From Brasenia schreberi (Eukaryota; Streptophyta; Magnoliopsida; Nymphaeales; Cabombaceae), in NCBI GenBank assembly GCA_036023115.1, contig JAYKKT010000041.1:6126501-6190500 (forward strand): a stretch of 64,000 nucleotides of DNA, in the 5' to 3' direction. The position numbers and the translations under genes are program-made. Shown piece after piece: positions 8,424 through 16,136 of the stretch. The notes below the pieces were generated by a model. It was not told the origin of the DNA. It saw nothing but the letters and a program-made list of their open reading frames with translations, and ran no database searches. How positions within the stretch are numbered: position 1 is the stretch's first letter; each line of letters opens with the position of its first letter.

Positions 8424-9719
8424 ATGTCAAAATCCAACCCAAGTGAAGTGTCGAGCCAAGGCTCATGCGCATCAAGTTCTCACTCTAGGAGGATTTTGAA
8501 AAATAAAATCAAACTAGATGAGATAGAAGACTTGAGAAGGGAATTCGAGGCAAAAATCGATGCTCTCAGCCAAGAGGCTGAAGTAGGCGATTCATGTTCA
8601 TCGAATGGTGAACAAAGGGCCAAGAAAAAAACTGAAAAACCTCGCAAGCATAAAGAGGCCTCCGTAATGGAAGGCAATCAATACCACGAGTCCTTCACAG
8701 AAAAGGACCGTAAATCCCTACAGCAGCTGCTGAAAGGGCAAAATAAAGAGAAAAGGAGTTACACCCTATCTAATTTCCTACCCATGGATTATGAAACAGA
8801 TAGTGACGATGAAATACCGAATTTCCATCGGTATGACGGCATGGGAGACCCTAGGTCTCACTTGCAACTTTTCTCACGTCGAGCCCATAAGAAGAAAAGG
8901 GACTCGATGAAATGGGTGTATTGGTTCCCTCTATCCCTTAAAGGCACAACTGCCAAATGGCTGGCTTCCTACGATTTAAGCCAATTCGCTACTTTTGAAG
9001 AGTTAGCGAACTGCTTTATACAAAGATTTGCACATAATGTAGAAGTCACGTCGACTTCAAACACTTTAAGGGATACAAAGCAAGGCATGAACGAAGACGT
9101 GCATGCCTTCATTATTCGATGGAGGTCCCTTTTAGGGCAAGTGCGAGAGCCAATATCCGAAGGATGCGCAGTCATGCTCATCCTGGATAATTTTAAAAGT
9201 GAGCTAAAGACCCTTCTCTCGCTTCAGGAAATCTCAACTTTCCATAAGTTGATCAAAAAAGCATCCATTTTCGAAACCAATTTAAAAAAAGGGATATACG
9301 ATCACTTATGGAAAGGAAGTGTCATTTCCAAAACCCGCTTGGAGAAGCCCATCACTTATGGGCTACCCACGATGGACAAAGGGGCAAAGCCCCATAAAAT
9401 CGCCAATGTCCGGGTGGATCCAGGTCCAGCGAGCACTTCGAAAAATTTTGAAAACTCAGAAACCAAAAGGAAGAGAAACTTCCAAAAACCTATTGAAAAA
9501 TGGGAGTACACACCGCTAGGGCAACTTGTGTCAGAGGTCCTAGACCTCTTACTTGCCCAGGGCATGATTGAACTTCCCGAAATCCCCGAGGGAGTCACTT
9601 CCAAAGGGGGATATTTAAACCGCTTTTGTAAGTATCATCGGCTCAAAGGCCATGATACAAAGCGTTGTTTCTCCCTTTTAAACAAAATCGAGAACTTGAT
9701 AGCGGAGGGCCGGCTCTAG
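8424..9719 (+). CDS. gag: E2 Gag
   Basis: Capsid and nucleocapsid precursor that would form virus-like particles around the element RNA. ATG 8424 is chosen because MSKSNPSEVSSQGS is conserved in E3, E6 and E12 and follows a splice acceptor by 22 nt. At 431 codons it is open throughout. Features: Ser-rich N-terminus, charged helix around residues 30-50, acidic ETDSDDEIPNFHRYDGMGDP at about 120-140 opening the retrotransposon Gag core, TLRDTKQGMNEDVHAFIIRW in the middle, and the zinc-knuckle variant FCKYHRLKGHDTKRC at about 400-415. It ends at TAG 9717. The following protease is in the same frame with no other stop, so Gag and PR are separated by a single UAG; E6 has CAG there. This is the best-preserved gag in the window. 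Confidence 0.9.
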   Translation: MSKSNPSEVSSQGSCASSSHSRRILKNKIKLDEIEDLRREFEAKIDALSQEAEVGDSCSSNGEQRAKKKTEKPRKHKEASVMEGNQYHESFTEKDRKSLQQLLKGQNKEKRSYTLSNFLPMDYETDSDDEIPNFHRYDGMGDPRSHLQLFSRRAHKKKRDSMKWVYWFPLSLKGTTAKWLASYDLSQFATFEELANCFIQRFAHNVEVTSTSNTLRDTKQGMNEDVHAFIIRWRSLLGQVREPISEGCAVMLILDNFKSELKTLLSLQEISTFHKLIKKASIFETNLKKGIYDHLWKGSVISKTRLEKPITYGLPTMDKGAKPHKIANVRVDPGPASTSKNFENSETKRKRNFQKPIEKWEYTPLGQLVSEVLDLLLAQGMIELPEIPEGVTSKGGYLNRFCKYHRLKGHDTKRCFSLLNKIENLIAEGRL

Positions 9720-10778
9720 GTTACTACGGAACTTGAGCCAACTCAAGCTATCTTTAAAGAACCCTTTCCCACGCACGCCAATAACAGTGGGAAAGGAAAG
9801 GAGGTATGTACCCTCACCTTTTTAAAAGATCTAACGCATTCATCAGAGTCTGGTCGATCCACTTGTGCGACTACCCTTGTACTTTACAAGAAACCCGCCC
9901 AAGTAGTCATCCGGGGACCACCAAGAGCCGAATCCCCGGCTAAACCAGTTTTAAAAATCCAAGGTGCTCCAAAACTCATGATTAGAGCCAGTTTAAGTGC
10001 GAACCCTAGGTTGGTCGTGGGGAAAGTGACAAGATCCGGGAGGATCTATCAACCCCCGCACCTACAAAGTGCTAAAAAGGTGGTCAGTGTGCCTGGCCCC
10101 TCAAAAGCATGTATTCCTAGAGTTCTGCCGAAAGCAAACAATGGGAAAATCGTCTTAAACCCTTATGATTTCGAAAACCATCTTTCAAAGATTCCTATCC
10201 ACATGTCCATCCTAGAGCTAATACAAACTTCGCCTAGGCATAGACTCGTGCTAGAGAAAATTCTAGAAAGAGCTAAGGTTAGTTCGAACATAAGTCCTGA
10301 ATCCCTGTCTGACCAAGTGGCATCGATAGGAGCAAAATTGCCCATCACTTTCTCAGAAGATGATGTAGATAGACCCTACAAAACCAACAATCAGGCCCTG
10401 CATATCGAGGTGGTTCTGAATAACCACTCTCTGGATAGGTGCCTAGTCGATGGGGGAGGAGGGATCAACATCCTTCCACTTCATGTGGCGTATCAAATCG
10501 GAGTCACCTTGACTTCTGTGAACCCAAGCCCCATCGTTATCACTGGATACGATGGGAATGCGTCTAGACCTTTAGGATCGATCGAACTCCCTATGAAAAC
10601 GGGAGGGATCACACACACGGGGGTGTTCCATGTTTTGGACATCCACCCCCATTATAACGTGTTGTTGGGAAGGCCCTGGATACACAGCTTGTGCGCTGTG
10701 CCATCCACCTTCTACAGGTGTGTCAAGATCCCTTTCAGGGACCAAGTCATGGTGATCCTAGGTGAGAGTCACCCTTAG
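9720..10778 (+). CDS. pro: E2 aspartic protease region, in frame with gag
   Basis: An open reading with no stop from the gag TAG to TAG at 10776. The first part is a Ser/Pro/Lys-rich linker; the conserved region starts near 10190 (HLSKIPIHMSILELIQTS). The protease core has SLDRCLVDGGGGINILPLH, with the likely catalytic Asp, then GVTLTSVNPSP and LLGRPWIHSL. The D-G-G triad departs from D-[ST]-G, but the Asp and the hydrophobic flanks are kept. There is no strong start of its own (first ATG 9978), so expression by stop read-through or from a gag-PR fusion is likely. A donor site CTAG/GTGAGA falls in its last codons. Confidence 0.8.
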   Translation, partial: VTTELEPTQAIFKEPFPTHANNSGKGKEVCTLTFLKDLTHSSESGRSTCATTLVLYKKPAQVVIRGPPRAESPAKPVLKIQGAPKLMIRASLSANPRLVVGKVTRSGRIYQPPHLQSAKKVVSVPGPSKACIPRVLPKANNGKIVLNPYDFENHLSKIPIHMSILELIQTSPRHRLVLEKILERAKVSSNISPESLSDQVASIGAKLPITFSEDDVDRPYKTNNQALHIEVVLNNHSLDRCLVDGGGGINILPLHVAYQIGVTLTSVNPSPIVITGYDGNASRPLGSIELPMKTGGITHTGVFHVLDIHPHYNVLLGRPWIHSLCAVPSTFYRCVKIPFRDQVMVILGESHP

Positions 10779-11317
10779 CTTTAGGGGATCATAAACTCCC
10801 CTTGTTTGTCGAGTTCCCAGGCCCATGAGGCTAACCTGGGGCAGATCATGGTTGAGCCGCCAAGGCTCGTGTTAGAAAGTCCTATGAAGGTCGTATACGT
10901 CAGGGGACCGCCCAAAGTAGGCCCCCTCCCAATCCTGACCCTTCTAGGAAGACCCAAACATCCCTTATTTCCAAAATCCCTGGACAAAAAGCCATATGTG
11001 CATGATATGGACGACAACAAGTTCCAGGACCACGATTTATACTCTAATTTTTCAAAAAATAAAAAATCGTGGAACATGCTGTTGAACATGGGCTATACGC
11101 CCTATAAAAGTCTAGGGGCACAACACTAGGGTCTCCTAGAACCAATCCTTCTTAGGGCCAACCCAAGCCGATATGGGATCGGCTATACTCCCAAAATACC
11201 GCCAGAGCCACCCGCTGTGACTACCTGGGTCAAGGGTGCCCTAGAGCCTACCCTAGAAGAGACCTACGATTTAGACCTCTTATTCCGAGTTTAACCCGTA
11301 GTGTTTTCCCTTTGTAG
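10762..11317 (+). other. E2 predicted protease-RT intron
   Basis: Donor GATCCTAG/GTGAGA and acceptor TTTTCCCTTTGTAG/GTATG. The last protease base 10761 is codon position 1 and joins GT at 11318-11319 to make Gly, followed by ATG 11320 in the linker-RT frame. Without splicing the two frames differ. Length 556 nt, against 555 in E1 and 556 in E6. Confidence 0.7.
10779..11294 (+). pseudogene. E2 G-patch-like ORF in the intron
   Basis: Same frame as protease, after TAG 10776 and a second TAG at 10782. It carries LGRPKHPLFPKSLDKKPYV, then NMGYTPYKSLGAQ, and stops at TAG 11127 where E6 has a sense codon. The remainder (YGIGYTPKIPPEP to LFRV-TAA) continues to 11294. Glycine spacing suggests a G-patch, a module that binds RNA or RNA helicases. 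Compare the intact reading in E6 at 46425-46913. Confidence 0.6.
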
Positions 11318-11319
11318 GT

Positions 11320-11892
11320 ATGATGGAAGATCCCTTTCATAAAAATACAAAAACATTTGAAAAACTTAAAATCGAAAAAATCAAAAAATTGCAAAAACTA
11401 AAAACATTAGAAAATCAAAAACTCGAAAATAGGGTAGTTTGTATAGTTCCTAAAGTTCTTGTTTTGCAAAAACCCAAAAAAATCGAAAATCTACAAAATA
11501 GCAAAAAGATTTTGTACATAGCTGCTCTTGGTAGGACTTTGGAAAAAGAAAAGGGTTTCAAAAGGAACGTCGTCTGCATAGCCAGACCAAAAATTTCGAA
11601 ATCAATTGAAAATCCAAGTATAAAACCAGGTCTTTTGAAAACTCACGCATCAAATTCCCTCGGGTCTATAACCCACGAGAATGATCGAAGCCCAGAAGTG
11701 GATCCCCTTGAGGAAGATCCCACTTCTGAGCTCCCAAAATTTCATAAAATTCTCGATTTTGAAAGACCTTCCAGTTCAGTAGGAGGAGATTTCATAGAGG
11801 TGAACCTAGGGAGTGATTCCAATCCCAAACTCATCAAGATAGGCGCATGTTTGCATGAACATGAAAGATCAACATTCATTGAATTTCAATGA
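11320..11892 (+). pseudogene. E2 protease-RT linker ORF
   Basis: It begins ATGATGGAAGATCCC at the predicted acceptor. The first 100 residues are rich in Lys and Glu with repeats such as KKIENLQN; then come acidic SPEVDPLEEDPTSELP and GGDFIEVNLGSD. It ends at TGA 11890, where E6 has CGA (Arg), a C-to-T change at a CpG. It is the N-terminal spacer of the RT polyprotein. Confidence 0.75.
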
Positions 11893-12750
11893 ACCTACCT
11901 AGATGTGTTTGCCTGGACGTATGAAGACATGCCGGGCATAGATCCCAGCATTGTCGAACATCGTCTTCCCTTAGATGCGGATGTAAAACCCATAAAGCAG
12001 AAGCTTAGGAAAATACATCTGAATGTACACGCACAAGCTAAAGAGGGTTTAGAAGATCTGCTAAAAGACAGATTTATAAAACCCATTGCATATTTGATTG
12101 GTTATCAAACATCATTGTTGTTCGAAAAACCAATGGGAAAATTCAAATACGCATCGATTTCAGAAACCTGAACAAAGCCACTCAAAAGGATAACTATCCT
12201 TTACCAAACATAGATTTGATAGTCGATAGTACTGCAAGTCACAAGATGTTTTCATTTATGGATGGCTATTCAGGCTATAATCAAATTAAATTAAGTCCAC
12301 GAGATCAGGGTAAGACCGCATTCACAACCCCGTGGGGCACGTACTGCTATACAGTCATGCCCTTTGGATTGAAAAATGCCGGCGCAACATACTAGAGAGC
12401 CATGACCACGATCTTCAATGATCAGATTCATGAGCTCGTAGAAGTGTATGTAGATGATCTCTTGACAAAATCCAAAACCCGATGCACTCATATCGAATAT
12501 TTGCAAAAGATTTTCGAAAGGCTTAAGCTTTACAAAGTAATGCTAAACCCTCAAAAATGTGTATTCGGGGTAGAGTTTGGAAAGCTTCTAGGCTTTATGG
12601 TAAGCCATAGGGGTATAGAAGTCGACCCCTCTAAGTGTCGAGCAATCATGGATATGGCTCCATCCTCCAATCTCACACAAGTCCGTAGCCTCCAGGGTCG
12701 ATTACAGTCCGTTCCCCGATTTATATCAAATCTGGCGACTAAATGAAAAC
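11893..12750 (+). pseudogene. E2 reverse transcriptase, broken
   Basis: RT that would copy element RNA into cDNA. It shows MFAWTYEDMPGIDPSIVEH at the start, the KQKLRKIH and KEGLEDLL segments, VMPFGLKNAGATY, catalytic YVDDLL (about 12450) and LGFMVSHRGIEVDPSK. It is broken by a lost base near 12095 (frameshift in the PIAYSDWLS region), by TAG in ATY-stop-RAM (about 12395) and by TGA at the end of the connection (12744). The same TAG is in E6; E1 has Gln. Confidence 0.88.
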
Positions 12751-12764
12751 CCTTCAACAAACTG

Positions 12765-13244
12765 TTGAGAAAGGGCACAAAATTTTTATGGGATGACGAT
12801 TGCCAAAAGTCCTTCGAGAGACTAAAGGCATACCTGGTTAATCCCCCTATTTTGAATCCTCTAAAGCAAGGAAAACCTCTTTTGCTTTACATTTCTGTGC
12901 ATGCGAATGCTTTCGGAGCCCTATTGGCTCAATACAAGGATGACACCCATAAGGAGTATGCCATCTACTATATTTCGAAAACTCTCTTGGCTTACGAACG
13001 AAATTATCAAATCATGGAGAAGACGTGCTTGGCCCTAGTCTGGACTTGCCAAAAATTTCGACACTATTTCCTAGATCATGAGATCTGGATAGTGTCCAAG
13101 CTTGACCCAATCAAGCACTTGTTCGAAAAGCCCATTCTCACTGGTAGATTGGGCAAATGGCAACTCCTTCTAATGGAGTATGACCTGAAATACCATCACC
13201 AACTCTCCATTAAGGGGCAAGCCCTAGCTGATTACGTGGTTTAG
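12765..13244 (+). CDS. E2 degenerate gypsy-type RNase H
   Basis: RNase H fold attached to RT, open for 159 codons. Landmarks: FLWDDDCQKSFERLKAYL, KPLLLYISVHANAFGALLAQ, YAIYYISKTLLAYERNYQ, CLALVWTCQKFRHYFL and LGKWQLLLMEYDLKYHH. In active gypsy enzymes the second motif holds a catalytic Asp (TDAS) and the fourth a Glu (KELLA); here they read SVHA and KTCLA. The domain therefore looks catalytically dead, as known for the Tat lineage, which carries a second RNase H. It ends at TAG 13242, where E6 has GCT GAA. Confidence 0.8.
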   Translation: MRKGTKFLWDDDCQKSFERLKAYLVNPPILNPLKQGKPLLLYISVHANAFGALLAQYKDDTHKEYAIYYISKTLLAYERNYQIMEKTCLALVWTCQKFRHYFLDHEIWIVSKLDPIKHLFEKPILTGRLGKWQLLLMEYDLKYHHQLSIKGQALADYVV

Positions 13245-13280
13245 TTCCCCCTGGAGGATGCATATCCCACACTTGATGAA

Positions 13281-13567
13281 ATGCCTGACGAAGGCATATT
13301 GCAAAACCATTTCCAAAACCACATTTTGGCAAACTCTTTCAAAAACCAAGTGTGTAAGATGCACTTCGATGGGGCACGAAACCAACGAGGGGCTAGTGTT
13401 GGGGTCATCCTCATCTCCCCTGAAAAGGGCGAGATTCCCATAGCAATCCGCTTAGATTTTGAATGTTCCAACAACATAGCTGAGTATGAAGAATTCATAC
13501 AAGGCTTAAGAATTTCGAAAACTCTAGGGGCATCATGCATCGAGGTCTTTGGAGATTCACTCCTTGT
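13281..13567 (+). pseudogene. E2 archaeal-type RNase H, N-terminal part
   Basis: KMHFDGARNQRG with the first catalytic Asp, then SNNIAEYEEFIQGL with Glu and IEVFGDSLLVV with the second Asp: three of the acidic residues are kept. This is the best aRNH start in the window; E1 and E6 have TGA in it. It is cut at GDSLLVV by the 5' LTR of E3 (13568). The rest should lie beyond the right window end. Confidence 0.82.
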
Positions 13568-16136
13568 TGTAAACACCCCGAAATCCCACGAATTTCTCAA
13601 ATAAACCTGGTTTTATAAAAGCAGCTCCAAAGGGCTATTTTGAGTCTGGAAACCCAGGAGCCTTCCAGACAAAACCCTGTACATATGTTTAAACTATATA
13701 TGTTTTAAAATATGTATAATATAGTTTTAAAACCTTGTAAAATACGTTTTGAAACCCCGCAAAGCGGCTTGGCTTGATGAAAGTAGGACTAGAAGAGCCA
13801 AAGAGAGCCCAAAACCGGAGCACATGTCAAGCCCGGCATAGCCACTCTTGTGCTAGATTCATCCCCAGGATTTCGAACGACCAAGCCCCTGTTATCAGCA
13901 AATCATTTGAAATCATCTCTGGAAGGTGAAAACAGAAGCGGACGACCATGTTGGCGAAGAGCCAACGCAAGACGGAGTACTGATACTGTCAGGCCCCGCA
14001 CAAACCGTTCGTTTCGAACATACCTTGAAGGAGTCAGAATTTAGTTTGGATTGGATCTGGACCATATATATCCAGATCCCAATCCAAACGTATATGTGGA
14101 TTTGGATTTGGATTTGGATCCAAAGATTCAATCCAATATCCACATCCATGGCCCACATCACCTTCTCATAAATGGAGGTGGGGCCCACTTGAAATTCACG
14201 TGGGATTGTGGGCATGAGAGAGAATGGGGAGGATTAAGTATGAGGAAAATGTATTAAGCTTGACTTGTGTGTCAAGTTTCGGGTTAATCATGTGGGTTAG
14301 CCTAATTCGTGTGGGTTTAAGCTTGTATGAACCTATACCTAACCTAGGGCTGCACCAACATGATGCAATTAAGTCCATGGCCTATGCAAAGGGATGCTCC
14401 TAACCCAATCCTAAGCCAAAACTCTTAATTCTAGCCATTTGCCCTAATCCCGGCCTAATCCCAACCTAATCACCTAACCTACTTCCCTAATCCCGGCCTA
14501 ATCCCAACCTAATCACCTAACCCACCTCCCTAATCCTTCCCTAAACCTAGCCTAATTCCCTTAATCCCAACCTAATCCTAGCCTAAACACCTAACCCACC
14601 TCACTAAACCTCACCCTAAAACCAACCCACCTAGCTAAGCCCTAAACCACTAAACCACCCCACCTAAACCCTAACACACCATATCCCTAAAACCACCTAA
14701 ACTAAATATCTGATCCCTCCTAAATATCTAGCCCACCTTATCACCACACCACCACCACCTAACCACTAAACCACCCCTTCAAAATCCTATAAACCCCCCC
14801 CCTAGTGGGTAGGTTTTTCAGTTTTTTCCAGCCACCTTGGGCCAACCAAGGCCTGCCTCTCCTCTTACTCTCTTCTCTCACCTGCTCCACCACCACCTTC
14901 GGCCGACTCCACTCCACGCCACCACCACCTCCCGGCCCGCTCCCTTCCTTGACAGCCTGGCTGCATCAACCTGCCGCTGCCTGCCTTGACACCCGATTGC
15001 ATCCACCTTCCACCCGACTGCCTTCCTTGGACACCCGCCAACCTCCCCTTCCTCTTCGGTTAGTACCCTTTCCTAACTCCACCCTATCTTCACTCCCCCT
15101 CCACTCTTAGCCACCACACCACCATCACTTCCCGACCACCATTCGCCACCCTTCACCCTTCGGCCAAACTTTGCCCAACTACATCACACCCGCCACCTTA
15201 CCTCATCCCCTAGACAGCCCTCTAGTTAGTCACCCTCAACCTTACCTCTTCCCTTAAACCACCCCTTAGCCAACACCCTAGCTAGCTCCCCTTTGCCATT
15301 CCTAAGCACCCCTAGTTACCCCAGTCGGCCACCACCTAACCTGCCACTAGTCGGCCAGCCACAGCTGGCTGCACCTTGCCACACCCGCAGCCTTCCATCC
15401 TCTCCTTTAGACATCCCCTAGTCACCCCTTAGCTCCACCTTCCCTAGGACCTTCCCTACACCTTAGTGATACTCCCTAACTACCTCAGCCCAAGACACCA
15501 CAGCAACACCCCCCCTCCTATCACCCGGCTAGCGCCAAGGTGCCACAACCGCTCTCTTGTCACCCGGCCAGCACCCTCCTTTGTCGTGCCCTTCCGAGGA
15601 GCTCCCTCTTGCAGCCCAAGGCGACGCCTAAGCCCAAGCTCGAGCAAGTCACCTCCGGACCAGCTATACGTAAGTGCCTAACTCGGTCCTTGTTTATAGA
15701 CTTGCTTAAGCTTAATTAAATTTGATACGGGGTTGTAATAATGGAGCATTGTCAACCCCCGCTTGTAATAACGTGGCTTGGCACACCCACACACATGTGC
15801 ACTTGAGCCTATTTCGCTCTTAGTTGTGCAGGATTTTGAACACACACGGGCCTAATCAGCCCTTAAGATATAAACTTATTTATATAATTTAAGTTGCGTG
15901 GGGTTTTGCTTAAGTTGTGTGTGTTGTCTTTCAATTCTCACACTCACACACATTGAGCTTTAGCTCTTATTTGCAAGACCCAAGTAAGGGCCGTGTTATA
16001 TTTTCCCTTGGGTTTAATTTCATGTTGTGTGTGTTATCTTTCAATTCTCACACTCACACACATTGAGCTTTCGCTCTTACTCCCAAGACCTTAGTCAAGG
16101 CCTATTGCAATTTATATTTGGGTTTAATTTCATTTC
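13568..16136 (+). repeat. E3 5' LTR, first part
   Basis: It starts TGTAAACACC. Contents parallel the E2 LTR: inverted repeat around 14045-14090, telomere-like block about 14405-14760, TATA box, donor-like GTTAGT at 15059, 55-nt exon block 15615-15669 with donor GTAAGTG at 15670, and two 110-bp units. It is interrupted within a unit by E4; ATTTC precedes E4 and ATGTC follows it. Proline-rich ORFs here are compositional. Confidence 0.93.
14788..14815 (+). promoter_or_regulatory. E3 TATA box with C/G inverted repeat
   Basis: TATAAAC, then a C run, CTAGT and GGGTAGGTTTTT; same arrangement as in E2. Confidence 0.65.

Larger units (their letters stand above)
4913..13567 (+). mobile_element. E2: Tat/Ogre-like element, 5' LTR to aRNH
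   Basis: Plus-strand element inserted in E1. It has a complete 5' LTR (4913-8280), primer binding site, gag, protease, G-patch-like ORF, linker, RT, RNase H and the first part of aRNH. It is cut at 13567/13568 by the 5' LTR of E3; integrase and 3' LTR must lie beyond the right end of the window. It carries nonsense codons in gag/PR, in the linker at 11890, in RT and before RNase H, plus frameshifts. Confidence 0.93.

Noticed and set aside
13926..14257. Recurrent ORFs reading DLDHIYPDPNPN or WIQIQIHIYVWIGIWIYMVQIQ in many LTRs on both strands
   Set aside because: They are translations of the TTGGAT/ATCCAA inverted repeat in U3, upstream of the TATA box; open frames there reflect repeat composition.
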